A stretch of DNA of 64,000 bases from Zygnema cylindricum. Its lineage: Eukaryota > Streptophyta > Zygnematophyceae > Zygnematales > Zygnemataceae. The position numbers were made by a program, and so were the translations under genes. Under the pieces are notes generated by a model, which saw only the letters and a program-made list of their open reading frames with translations, ran no database searches and was not told the origin of the DNA. The DNA is taken from positions 126,001-190,000 of the forward strand of contig JBBHKE010000083.1 in the NCBI GenBank assembly GCA_037447655.1, written 5' to 3'. Positions 53,701 through 64,000 of the stretch are shown piece after piece (position 1 is the stretch's first letter; the number at the start of each line of letters is the position of its first letter).

Positions 53701-54540
53701 TACTATTGACCTATGATTGATTCAGGCGATCTTGACTATTGTTTAGGCATCACTATTTTACGTCAAAGGTCTGGACGCATTTTGCAAATGAGTCAAGAGC
53801 ACTACATTCTTGATCTTCTTGAGCATTTTGCAATGTCCGATTGCAATTCGGTGCCTACCCCTCTTGATCCGAATACCACTCTCACGAAAGAGTCCTCCGA
53901 TGATAATGCCCAAGGAGATATAAACTCACTCTATCGGTCGATTGTTGGAAAGTTAATGTATGCTATGCTTGGTACACGACTGGATATATGTATTGCCGTT
54001 TGTCTTTTGTCTCAATTTTTGCATTGTGCCACTCAAACTCGTCTCCAAGCCGCCAAGCGTGTCCTTTGATACCTCCAAGGAACGAAACATCTTCACCTCA
54101 CTTTTTCCCATATGTCTTCTCCCTCGCCCTCCTCCCCTTCTTTTTCTCCGGACACTTCGATTATTGGATTCTGCGATGCGGATTGGGGAAATCAACTCGA
54201 CGATCGTCGTTCCATTTCCGATGTATGTTTTTCTCTAGGTGGTGGTCTCGTCTCTTGGTCATCCCGCAAACAAAACACTGTTGCTCTTTCCTCAACGGAG
54301 GCAGAATATATGGCTGGCACTACTGCCACAAAATCGGCTATTTGGTTCTGACACCTTCTTTCCGATCTCTCATTTCCTCCATCTTCTCCCACTCCCATTT
54401 TTTGTGACTCTCAAGGAGCATTGGCTCTTATGAAAAATCCTATCCATCATACACGCACCAAACATATTGATATACAATTTCATTTTACGCGTGATAAAAT
54501 TCTTGATGGTACCGTTTCCTTCTCCCATTGTACGTAGTTG
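53701..54540 (+). pseudogene. Copia E RT C-terminus and RNase H relic
   Basis: Frame 53713-54069: DSGDLDYCLGITILR, RILQMSQEHYILDLL, VPTPLDPNTTL, YRSIVGKLMYAMLGTR. A stop at 54067 replaces Arg in the RVLRYL block. 54112-54351: GFCDADWGNQLDDRRS, LVSWSSRKQNTVALSS, TEAEYMAGTTATKS. A further stop precedes IFCDSQGALALMKNP and TKHIDIQFHF. The sequence ends without the usual LTR. Confidence 0.82.
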
Positions 54541-55250
54541 TTAAGATGTGATGGTATTTCCCTGAGATGAAGCCACATGTATTCCCAATATTGATACAAT
54601 ACCTTAGGACACATTTGGCTGTTTCACACTTTCCCTCTCTCGTGTTGTGAAGGATTTTATTTAAAGATTCAACAACCACAACTATATGTGGCTTTGTACA
54701 GTTCATGGAGCATATCAAGGTAGCCTACAACTTTTGTATAAGGCATAGTAAGCATAAAGGCCTTTTCTTCTATACGTTCTTCATCTCCTACAAACATAAC
54801 ATAATCATCGTCTTTCTTAGTAAATCTAGTTTTGATGTTGAATGAGTAGAACAACATTTTTTTTTGAAAAATCATACTTATTTTATATATTTCCTATTGC
54901 CTTATTTTCGGTAATTGTGTCTTTTTTGTAAAATTTATGCCTCTACTTGAATTCCTAAAATAGAGCGATTCTCCTTTTTATCATTCATCTCAATTCCTTG
55001 TTTAAGGCATTGTTTAATGCCTTAATTGCTAGGATGGACTTACGTTTGAAAAGTAAGTCATCAACGTAGAAAACTATGTAAATGATTCCACTCGTATCAT
55101 ATCAATTTAAAACGTACGCTAAATGATTTGAACTGATTTTCATGTATCGTTGTTCAATAAATATTTTATCTAATTTTGAAATCCAATCCAAATGGTTTAT
55201 CGATTTAAAGCAGGAAAGGAAATAATGCTTAATTTTGACTACAGGCCTCC
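54541..55250 (-). pseudogene. Copia family A-like RT relic, minus strand
   Basis: Minus-strand pieces in several frames: GIIYIVFYVDDLLFKRK (about 55090-55040, YVDD kept), a degenerate LTQKEAIGNM-like region, MLTMPYTKVVGYLDML, MNCTKPHIVVVVESLN, CVLRYCINIGNTCGF, ISGKYHHILTTTYN. It abuts the end of copia E at about 54540. Both ends are truncated. Confidence 0.72.
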
Positions 55251-55870
55251 GGTCTACGAGGATCTATAAAAATGTACTCCCTAAAATACTTAAAAATGAC
55301 TAAGTCTACGTGTATACACAAATAAACTATACTAGTTTGAACATTGTTCCATACCAGATAGTACTATTCCCCCATATCATCGACAATTTAAATAGCATGG
55401 TATTGTATGTAAACAATTTCGTTTTTACAAACATCTCTGTTTATCTACCTAAAAATAAAATCATACTGTACGTGCTAATAATTTGTTAAGATAGAACCAT
55501 TTCTTAGGAGTTTACACTAACAAAGGTAACCTTCGAAAATGACAAAGGTTGTCGGGTCATGTGATCCACCTGGATATTCTGCTTCGTTTGTGTCTTTAGG
55601 TTTACTTCATCCGACGGTGTAGAGTGTCTTCACCATACAAGTTCATTGCGGTTCCGCTGTCGTAATTGTGTCCGTTAGATTGTTGATTCGCTTTTGTCCA
55701 AATGGCGACACGCGTCACATTATCGCGTGTCGTAGTTTGTGACTTAATATTACTAGTCCACACAAAACACTTATTTTTTTTTTCCTTCAATATTTTTTTT
55801 TTCAGTTTTATTGTATAATTGTTTCTGTGGATGACTATTGTCATAGACTTCTAAATGACAACAGTCACAG
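55251..55870. other. Probable intron or flank before the LRR exons
   Basis: AT-rich. It includes a 24-base direct duplication just before the exon (GACTTCTAAATGACAACA at 55847 and 55871) that carries a second acceptor-like TCATAG. No other feature. Confidence 0.5.
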
Positions 55871-55942
55871 ACTTCTAAATGACAACAATTTGACGGGCAG
55901 TATTCCATCGTCCATTGGTCAACTGACATCCCTCATATTTTT
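55871..55942 (+). CDS. LRR exon 1 of the array (72 nt)
   Basis: Acceptor GTCACAG at 55870 and donor GTATTA at 55943 enclose exactly 72 nt, phase 2 on both sides: LLNDNNLTGSIPSSIGQLTS then LIF. This is one full plant-type LRR (LxxNxLxGxIP) encoded by a single exon, the structure of many plant LRR receptor kinases. It is the least damaged of the four: open frame and both splice sites present. Confidence 0.6.
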
Positions 55943-56581
55943 GTATTACACATAACAATAAGGTTGTTATACGCATTAAAACTCTTATCTAAACGGAAAT
56001 GGTTTGTTGCAAAAGATTGTTCGCTGCATTTAAGTTTGTCGGGTTTTTTAGGGTTTAGAGCAAATTTTTTTTTTTTTTTTTATTGCAAAAAACCTAATCA
56101 TATGATCTTACATGACATGATGGTGAAAAAAAAGAGGGAGGGAGAAAGGGGGGCTAGTGGATTATATAGGGCGGGCGGTGGTGATTGAAATAGTTGTGGA
56201 TTGGAAACGTGCGTGAAGAATGTGTTTATTAATTTCTTGTTTTTAATGGGTATATATAATATGGTTTTTTTTAGTTGGTTTTCTCTAATATATGCATTTA
56301 TGCAGATTTAATTGTCTTGTCTTTTAATTTTTTTGAAAAACACGGTATTAATGATTGATAGATCATTTTACAAAAAGAAGGTTGATAAATGAGGGGAAAA
56401 GGGTTATAATGAGAGGGGGTAAAATCGGAGGGGAAGAAAATGGATAGGTAGACAAAGATGCAAACGAAACAGTACAATTACGTGCAGGAATGTTGTAAAT
56501 CGATATAGTTTTTTTAATTCTCCACCATTTAACATTTTTTTAGTATTTTTATGACGTGTTTTGTTGTTACTCATGTCACAA

Positions 56582-56653
56582 ATTTCTATCTGATAACCAG
56601 TTGAGTGGAAGCATTCCATCGTCTATCGGTCAAGTGTCATACCTAGTACAATT
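56582..56653 (+). pseudogene. LRR exon 2 of the array (72 nt, acceptor lost)
   Basis: 72 nt in the same phase: FLSDNQLSGSIPSSIGQVSY then LVQL, with donor GTAAG at 56654. The acceptor expected as CACAG reads CACAA, so splicing would fail. Flanking intron sequence on both sides resembles that of exons 3 and 4. Confidence 0.6.
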
Positions 56654-56693
56654 GTAAGACATATTACGCTATGGTTTTGTTACGTGTCACAAA

Positions 56694-57132
56694 TAAAGGC
56701 GGATGGGGAGGTAGGGGGGGAGGAAGCGAGAGGGAGTGGGAGAGAGGGAGAGTGGGGAAGAAAGGAAGAGGAAAAAGACAATAGAGAGGGAGAGAGGGGA
56801 ATGGGGAGATAGGTGAAGGCGGAGGGGGGGATATAGGGAGTGGGTGAGGGGTGGAGAGGTGTAGAGGAGGTGATGGCGAGTGGGGGATATAAGGAGAGGA
56901 AGAGTGGGAGAAAGGTCGAGGGGAAAAGTGGGAGATTCAAAGAAGGGTGGAGGCAGAGAGGGGAGAGGGAGAGATGGGGGAGAGAAAAGGGAAGAGGGTT
57001 GGATGGGGGCTAGATGGTGAGAGGAAGGGGTGAGAGGGGGAGAGGAGGGGAGAGGGGGAATAAGGAAGATGGAAAACGGGGAATGGGGGAGAGAGGTAGA
57101 CGGGTGGGCAGAAGATAAAATAGGAGAAGTGG
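56694..57132 (+). repeat. Homopurine tract between LRR exons
   Basis: GGGGAGAGGG-type words over about 440 bases in the intron after LRR exon 2. Confidence 0.9.
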
Positions 57133-57355
57133 GAGGTTCTTGATTATTTGTATTTTTATTATTTTTTTATCATTGTTGGTTGATTTTCTTTTTAATGATA
57201 TTCAATTAATTGTTTTCATTTAAGAATAGAATTAAAGCCTGGATTGTGGGGTAAGAGGTAAGATGTAAATATGTAAACTTGCTTTTAATTTACACGTGTG
57301 CATTTTGGACTTCATCGAAATAGACGTTTTATACTATTTTTCTTTTGTATGTATC

Positions 57356-57395
<40 letters not shown>

Positions 57396-57983
57396 GTTAA
57401 TTGGTTTTGTCAAGACTATTTTTCTGATAAATTTCTGTAAGATAATCATTCGAAAAGTGAAAGAATAGAAAAAAAAGGCAAGGTGAGGGGGGTGGATGAA
57501 GGGGAGGGGTTGGGGGAGGCGAAAGTGTATGCAAACATAAATTATTTTACTATTTTATGTTTTACAATGACAAAAAAAGTACATAACAACGATGATTTGT
57601 AATTGTATTGATATACTATGAATCATAATAAAAATCAAACAAAAAGGTTATTAGAAAAATCTATACATTTGTTATTACATACATGTACGAAATTTAACAA
57701 AAAACAATTAGTGTTTTTTTCAAAATATTTTGAAAAATAGCTTTAAATTATATTGAAAGGCGAAGCTCGATACATGAAGGAAAAGTGGTAAATTAAGGGG
57801 TTTAAAGAGAGGGTGGCTAGAGTGAGGGGGAAAAAGGGGGGAAGGTAAAGGAATGGGTAGGCAAAAGGTCAAACAAGCAAATGCAATTGTGTGAGGGTAT
57901 ATCGATATTGCATTTGTTTTTCCTCGCCATTTAATATTATTTGAGGATTTTTATGATGCGTTTCGTTTTTTGTTATGTCACAG
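57133..57983. other. Intron-like AT-rich stretch with TA microsatellite
   Basis: (TA)n of about 17 units lies at 57358-57391, then short purine runs at 57480-57530 and 57800-57860. It ends in the shared pre-exon block TTTTTATGATGCGTTTCG...TGTCACAG. Confidence 0.65.
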
Positions 57984-58054
57984 ATATCTACAAAACAACA
58001 AGTTGAGTGGAAGCATTCCATCGTCCATGGTGGACTGATGTCCCTCGAATCTAT
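57984..58054 (+). pseudogene. LRR exon 3 of the array (one base deleted)
   Basis: Acceptor GTCACAG intact and donor GTAAG at 58055, but the exon is 71 nt: YLQNNKLSGSIPSSM and then out of frame because one base is missing in the codon before GGT GGA CTG. The frame shift kills the exon; otherwise it matches exons 1 and 2. Confidence 0.6.
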
Positions 58055-58091
58055 GTAAGACACATGGCACTATGGTTTTGTAGCCTGTGAA

Positions 58092-58440
58092 AAAGGGAGA
58101 GGACGTGGAGGGGGGGCATGTGGTGAGTGAAGAAGTGAGCGGGAGAGAGGTAAAAAGAAAAGGAGGGAGGGGGAGAAAGCGGGGGATCAAGAGAAAGGGA
58201 GGGTGGAGAAGGTGAGGGCGAGAGAGGGATATAGGGAGAGGGAGAGGAGAGGATTAGAGGGGGTAAGGGAAGAGGGGGAGACTGGAGGAAGGGTAGAGAA
58301 AGAGAGGAAAGAGGGGGAGAGGGGGGGAGAGGGGTAGAAAGGGTGTTCGAGAGGGAGAGGTGGGAGAGTTGGAGTGGGGAAAGGGAAAAAAGGGAGAAAG
58401 GGAGAGAGGTAGACAGGGTGGGGAGGACAAAAAATAGGAG
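58092..58440 (+). repeat. Homopurine tract after LRR exon 3
   Basis: GGGAGAGG-type purine run in the intron between LRR exons 3 and 4, at the same relative place as the tract after exon 2. Confidence 0.9.
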
Positions 58441-58830
58441 AAGTTGGAGGTACTTGATTATTTGTGTTCTTGTTATTTATTTATTTGTTTTAAAATTCAT
58501 AAATGTTGTTGAAAAGAAGATATGTTGATTTTAACGTTTTTGCTTTTTTTTTGTTATTCTTAACACAGTTAAATTGAGTGATGAATTACATCAAAAAAAC
58601 AAGGTTGATAAAAGAGGGGAAAATGGTAAAAAAGGGGGGCGTAAAATGGGGACGGGAAGAGTGACGGGGCAAAAAAAGGGTGAGGAAAAGGGATGGTTAG
58701 GCAAAGATGCAAATGCAAAAATGCAATTGTGTGTGGGAAAGTTGTATATCGATATAGCTCTTTTTTTCCATCACCAGTTGAAATTTTTTGAGTATTTGTA
58801 GTATTGGCCATGTTGTTATTTGTGTCACAA

Positions 58831-58902
58831 AGATCTGGGTAACAACCAGTTGAGTGGAGGCATTCTATCTTCCATCGATCAAATGCCATCCCTTTTTGGG
58901 TT
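58831..58902 (+). pseudogene. LRR exon 4 of the array (72 nt, acceptor altered)
   Basis: 72 nt in phase: DLGNNQLSGGILSSIDQMPS then LFG, donor GTAAG at 58903. The acceptor region reads GTCACAAAG. The aligned AG is lost and the nearby AG would give a 70-nt, out-of-frame exon. The Pro of the IPSS motif is replaced by Leu. Confidence 0.55.
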
Positions 58903-58972
58903 GTAAGATACTCTCCCTCCATTTCTAACCAATCTTTGTAAGACACAATGATATTATGATTTTATTTCGCTA

Positions 58973-59121
58973 GGGGTCTCAAGATTTTAATGCCATTTCA
59001 TGTCGATCGGACAAGTGACGCAAAGGCAAAAGGCATTTTTTTTCAACCGTGAAAAAGCACAAGCTGGAAGGTGGTAAGGCTACAATGTCACAAAAAATCA
59101 TGCGACGTCATAAGCAGCTAC
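58973..59121 (+). repeat. Fragment of the long-TIR transposon family
   Basis: GATTTTAATGCCATTTCATG and the following ~140 bases align with 14985-15125 (ATGCCATTTCACGTCGACC, GACGCAAAGGCAAA). Cut at 59122 by the LTR of the next element. Confidence 0.65.
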
Positions 59122-61712
59122 TGTTGAAATATGAAATCTTTAGTTTAGTGAATAGAGTTGAAAGGGGAGATTTAGGACTTAGAAAATTTTGTGATGAAGA
59201 TGTTGATATACTTACCTTTAATTGTGTTACAGTAGCAAAAGAACATAAAGTGTACTGTACGTCTATAAGAACACGTGTGAACAAGGGGAGGAATAGCAGG
59301 TTTTACGGAAAAGTGCCAACGACCACTCAAACGAGTCATACTTCTACCAAGCGGATTACCAAAATCAAACGAAAGGAGTCTGGACCACATGTTTAGGAAA
59401 AATATGGTACTTTATCGCATGGTGACCGCTTATTTGGATCACGTCGACGGATGCAATTCCCGAGGGACAACAAGTGACAAAGCACACTTGTACGCACTCA
59501 GGTGCTTCATACTACACTACCACACTCGGCTGGCCTTTAGTGACCAATGTTGACCAAACACTTGAGACATGTATTGTACAGTCTTCTATTTGTAAATTTG
59601 TGAGGAACATGATTTTGTAGTTTAGTTTATTATAAAATAGTGTCGCACTGTTAAGTTTTTGGAAAGTAGCAATTAGGGTTGTTGGAAGTACTCACGGTAC
59701 AGTGAAGTATTGTTTGGATACATTGTTGTAGCATAGTAAAATTACAAACACCTAAATTAATGTAGATAAGTAGATACACAGTGTGAGTATAAAGTTTAGG
59801 ACTTAGTCAAATTCATGAATTACGTCTTGGGATTATAGTGATCTAAGGGAGTTTTTTAGAAACTTGCAGAGACTATGTCTTATGGTTGACTTATTTAATT
59901 GAGCTGCAATTTTAAGAATTGACATTCAAATGTGTTTTGAATTGTTGTGCTGAATTTGAACCAAATTAGACATTTCTATCACTTTCTGTGCTTCCTGAAA
60001 GTTGGTTATTGAAGAAGGTACTTTATAGCTTTTGCTCAATTGATGTCTACTTCAAGTACTACTGCTGGGTCTCGTCTTGCAATTGTGGTTGTAGAACACT
60101 ACGTTATGGGCCTTGTGTCAAGAATTCCCATCTTCAATGACCGAAAGTATGCTTATTTGGCGGCGATAGTTGAATTATCTTTTGAAATTGCTGATATATT
60201 AGGGGTGTTGGATGGCTCCCTAGATGAGACAAATCCAAGTTGGGCAAAAAAAAACTTAATGGCTCGGAACAATCTCATTCTCTGCATCTCAGAGAACTTA
60301 GTCCTGTATTGGCTGAAAATAAAAAAGGCACGCTAGATCTTGACTTCCCTAAAATTTGCATTTGAGAAATCTAATTTCCAAGAGGAGCATTAGTGGATAA
60401 ACAAATTTGAGTCTACAAATACTCGGGAGGAAGTATGGTCGAGTATTGTGATAATCTTCATGCACTCATTGATGCACATTCTTATGGTGGTGGCTCATTT
60501 CCACAGTTCCAACAAGGAGCTTTACTTATCAGCGGCCATCCGAGAAATATGAAAGAAAGGCGTGTCTGTAATATTAAAAAGCCATGATAAGGCTAGCACG
60601 TCATTTCAATAAGCATATAATCTTATATTGGAAAAAGAATCTACTACTAAAATACTTAATGGAGAGAGAAATGTAGAAGCTTTAAGCACTGAATTTGGGA
60701 AAAGAGCACAACTTAATCAGAAACAAAATCAGCCTAAGCAGGAGAGGATTTAGTTTAACCAAAATCAGAATCAGTTTAATCAGTTCAATAACAGGCCAAA
60801 TAAACAGTTTACTACTACTTGTTTTTATTGCACTTAAAAGGGACATGGATACAAGTATTGCGCAAAGCTAAAAAAGGCTATTGAGACAATTGTTTACAGG
60901 CCAAGCTAGCTACAAAGTCCATATTAAAAGGGTTTTTTTGGCAATCCATCACGCGAAAGTGCTCTTTTTTAGCTTTTGCTTCTGATGAGGATGATTCCTT
61001 GAGCTTCGTTGACCAAGAAAAGGCATATTTATTTGGTATGGGGGCACTAATAAAGGGTCTTAAAGACGTTAGATGGATAATGGACACCAAAGTATCGGCC
61101 CACATGTGTTGGAACAACGCCATTTATTGAAGTCTCAAATTGACTCCTCCAAAGCATATCTGCTATGCATTTGCTATGAGTGTTCAAACTCCATCTCAGG
61201 GTGATGCATCTTTAATAATAGATGTGGCGGGTAAATTTGTACAAAAAACTCTTCACAATGTGTTGTATGTACCACATTTCAAAAAAGAATCTCTTTTGTA
61301 CGTCTTTGGAAGAAAGTTAGGGCTTTGAAGTAGTCCTCAAAGCAGGAAAAATGGTTGTCAGCAAGCTAGGCAAGCTAGGCAAGGTTGCAGTGACAGACAC
61401 TAAGGATGCAAGCAAAATGTATAGAATAGATAATGGCTGAATGCAAAGAAAATGATGTTCTCTATTCAAGTGTTCCATATAAAAACGAGTTATAACACAA
61501 AAGGTTAGGACATATTAATTATAATAGTCTAATGAAACGGTGAATGCAAAAAAAGTTGATGGTGTTTCTCTTACATCTCACCTTGTCAAAACATGTGATG
61601 GATGTTCTTTAGGCAAGATTGACAGATTACCATTTCCACCAGAATCTGAACACATATCGGAAAAAGTTTTTTAGCTGATCCACTTAGATGTTCTCGGTCA
61701 TTCACAAGTGGC
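59122..61712 (+). pseudogene. Copia family A relic, copy A4: LTR, gag, protease, start of integrase
   Basis: The LTR starts TGTTGAAATATGAAATC (59122) and aligns with 1351-2250. Gag starts at ATG 60043 (MSTSSTTAGSRLAIV), continues SRIPIFNDRKYAYLAAI, and has many stops. The zinc knuckle near 60820-60865 reads CFYCT, stop, KGHGYKYC. The protease DTGAS motif is DTKVSAHMC. Pre-integrase CDGCSLGKIDRLPFP and LIHLDVLGHSQVAS follow, with the catalytic Asp kept. Heavily decayed. Confidence 0.75.
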
Positions 61713-62902
61713 ATCGGAAATCAAAATCACTTATCATCTCGCATAAAAACCATACGCACAGATATTGGGGGGGAGTTTGTCTCTAACTTTTTTTTAGAGT
61801 TTTTACTATCGCATGACATTTTTCACCACAAAACTTCTCCTCATACTGCGCAGAAAAATGGTGATGCTGAACGCCTAAACCGCACTCTCATTGATATAGC
61901 TTGCTCTCTCCTCTAGTTATTTTCTTTACCATTTCATTTTTGGGCAGAAGCATTACTCACATCCTCTTATATTTGGAATTGTTCTCCCACTCCTCTCTTT
62001 CAAACAAAACCCTTTCTGAAGCATGGCATGGTACTAAACCCAATGTATCTCACCTCCGTATTTTTGGGTGCAAAGCAAACTATAAAGTTATACCGCTTTC
62101 AAATGGCAAATTAAGTGCTCGTGCGATGCGCAATTTTTTTGTGGGATATTCCTCTAATTCACAAGCATATTGTATTTGATGTCCCTCTTCACGCCGAATT
62201 ATTACCACACGTGACGTTATTTTTTATGAAACTCCTCTCTTACAGACGCTTGTTTCTCATTTACCATTCACTCTTTTACCCATCTTATTCCCTCCTTATG
62301 AAATTATCCCTAGTAATTTTATTATTATCTTGCCTACGCTCCATTTAACACCTTCCCTTTCTTGGCCCCTTTTAATGCCTCACATTTCCCCAATTTCCTC
62401 AAGTTTATGTCCACTTTCTGATCTGTTAAGTCTGGATAATTGCGGAAATTCATCACGACAGGTACAATCCGAAATTTCCGGTGGTGTCCCATATTTGTTA
62501 CAGATCACGAGGAGTGACTCTATAGTCCCGAAATGACAAATACAAATTTGATGCTAAAGTGACAAATCTTGAATCGGTCCTTGACACGACAAATGTTTCA
62601 AATGTTGTTGCGGACAAGTGGTCGCCACCCAGATAGGTTTGCAATTCGGTCCTTGTTACGCCGTTAACGCCTCCTAACGAGCAAGTTGCTGTACGAAAAA
62701 GTACGCGTATTATTTAACCAACATGGTAGATTCCCGAAAACTCGCTCATGCTAACCTTGCTGACGTTAAAGATCCTCGAACATTTAATGCCACTTTGAAA
62801 CATCCGGATGCCGATAAGTGGCGGCTTGCTGCTTCTCAAGAGTACAAAGCATTGATGTCGAATAATACCTCGACGCTTTGTACGCTTTGACCAAATTGAC
62901 GT
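61713..62902 (+). pseudogene. Copia family E relic fused to copy A4 (integrase to start of RT)
   Basis: From about 61713 the sequence aligns with 51836-53165 of copia E, not family A: RTDIGGEFVSN-like, TPQ/AQKNGDAERLNRTLID, FHFWAEALLTSSYIWN, AWHGTKPNVSHLRIFGC, NFFVGYSSNSQAYCI, then the linker and ADKWRLAASQEYKALM. The join falls inside integrase and about 110 bases expected between the two parts are missing. Many stops. Confidence 0.75.
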
Positions 62903-63389
62903 GGTGGCGTAAAGGGGGTTTGGCAAGAAATAGGAGGATAGGAAAATCTACGTCTAAAAGCTGAAAAGTTAAGGAGGTTTAAAAATGACCATTTTACCTT
63001 CTTATTTTAACTTCTTCCGATTTATTTTGATCTCCTCATTTGATTTTTTTAAATTTCTACTTAGTTGTTTACCCTCCATCTTCGTTCTCTTTTATATTAT
63101 TGGTTTTTTATGAAATGATGTGTTCTTTGTATACTTGCACTATTTTTTTTTCAACTTTATGTTTTTTTTTTGTTTGATTAATAAGCGTTAAAATTACACA
63201 ATGCCAAAAAAAACAAAAATAATGAGAATCTTGCAACTAAGGCGAGGCCCAAAAATGCCACACTATCCTCCTACCCCGACACTCTTTCCCTTCACACTTT
63301 TTTTTTTTTTATGTGTCTCTCCTCCTCCCCTTCCCTTTTCTTCCTACCCTTTACCCCTTTTCCTCAATCGCTCTTTTTTGGCTTAGCTA
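62903..63389. other. Non-coding T-rich and pyrimidine-rich spacer
   Basis: T-runs and a short pyrimidine stretch (63310-63370). No gene or element ends. Confidence 0.6.
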
Positions 63390-64000
63390 GTTCCCACCAA
63401 ATAATCCTTTTGTTCCCACCAAATATCTCATCACTCTTTTGGCTGCTTCCTTGTCTCTTTTTTTGGTTTCATTTACACATCTACGGAGGACACCTTCAGC
63501 TGCAGCTATATCCGGTCTGGACGTGTACAGTTCATAAAGTAAAATAAACCGCAAACACTTTGCCAATAAGGAATTCCTTACATAAACCTCTTTTCTTCCT
63601 TGTCTATCTCATCATTCAAAATCATTATCCCTCCCTTTTCACTCCCTTCTGATACTTTTTTCAGATCTATGGGAGTGGTACACCAATTTGCTTCTTCCAT
63701 CTGAAACTTTTCTAGCATATTGCGGATAGCTTCTTTTTCAGTGAGTCATATAATTATATTCCCTCTATCCCACTCTATTTGAATCACCAAAATGTATTTT
63801 GCTTCGCCATGCCTTTCATGTCAAACCGACTTCTCAGATCCTGTTTACGTTTGTTAATCTTATCTAAGGACTTGCTTAAGACTAACATATTATCAACATA
63901 AATAGCAATAAATATCACTCAATTTTTCATCCTCAAATAGATAAATGGAGTGATCTGAACTTTTTTTTATGTATCCCAAACCGGTCAAAATTCGTCCAAT
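63390..64000 (-). pseudogene. Copia family A/B-like RT relic, minus strand, running off the window
   Basis: On the minus strand: RFDRFGIHKK-like and SDHSIYLFEDEK (about 63990-63930), FIAIYVDNMLVLSKSLDKI-like (YVDN), MTHxEKEAIRNMLEKFQMEEA, LFYFMNCTRPDRI (about 63550-63510), and EAAKRVMRYLVGTKGLFGG (about 63445-63390). Frames change several times. The 5' part lies beyond the window. Confidence 0.72.

Larger units (their letters stand above)
49511..54540 (+). mobile_element. Ty1/copia element, family E (3' LTR missing)
   Basis: 5' LTR, gag, protease, integrase, RT and RNase H in copia order. Its pol is clearly different from families A-D (for example RNase H WSSRKQNTVALSSTEAEYM). The right end stops a few bases after RNase H, where an unrelated minus-strand copia relic begins, so there is no 3' LTR. 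It lies between the promoter-proximal exons and the LRR exons of the host gene. Confidence 0.85.

Overview
This window is repeat-dominated nuclear DNA from a plant. The evidence is Ty1/copia retrotransposons with initiator-Met-tRNA-type primer sites, tRNA-derived SINE-like sequence, several kinds of small DNA transposons, and a few intron-split exons, including 72-nt leucine-rich-repeat exons of plant receptor-kinase type. The species cannot be named from this sequence. There is no bacterial, organellar or CRISPR sequence. No retrotransposon reading frame is intact; all carry stops, frameshifts or truncations, so the window reads as an old, nested and rearranged repeat landscape. Three N-runs (6978-7032, 29997-30006, 49426-49435) mark assembly joins.

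Layout. 1-11671: copia family A. A pol relic (1-1350) is interrupted by a near-complete but broken element (1351-6838), then come two more pol relics (7033-9110, 10041-10665) and family B and C LTRs (9159-10040, 10668-11671). 11672-15926: mostly non-coding, with a SINE-like element on the minus strand and a nest of inverted-repeat DNA transposons (14285-15612, 15691-15895). 15927-22033: a copia element with a D-type 5' LTR, gag, protease and integrase, but family A/B RNase H and a B-type 3' LTR. 22359-24745: a minus-strand type C LTR followed by a broken, unrecognised 434-codon reading frame. 24965-29365: integrase relic, homopurine tracts and AT-rich sequence. 29366-29547: a well-formed terminal exon of a Cys-rich protein on the minus strand. 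30007-34291: copia family D, which goes from integrase straight to polypurine tract and LTR with no reverse transcriptase or RNase H. 34292-48440: MITEs, a long-TIR transposon family, a hAT-type element with an exact 8-bp target duplication, long homopyrimidine tracts, and a fold-back element containing a solo LTR with a 5-bp duplication.

48443-58902 looks like one split host gene. It has a TATA box, a signal-peptide exon with a splice donor, a phase-compatible second exon, and then four degenerate 72-nt LRR exons (55871, 56582, 57984, 58831). Copia family E (49511-54540) and a minus-strand copia relic (54541-55250) lie between the two halves. 59122-62902 is a chimeric copia relic (family A joined to family E inside integrase), and 63390-64000 is another minus-strand copia relic running off the window.

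Nothing here works as an operon. The relationships are those of nested parasites. RT-less family D would need enzymes from another element. LTR families B and C carry tRNA-like internal promoter motifs on the antisense strand. Small TIR elements sit inside larger ones and inside an LTR.
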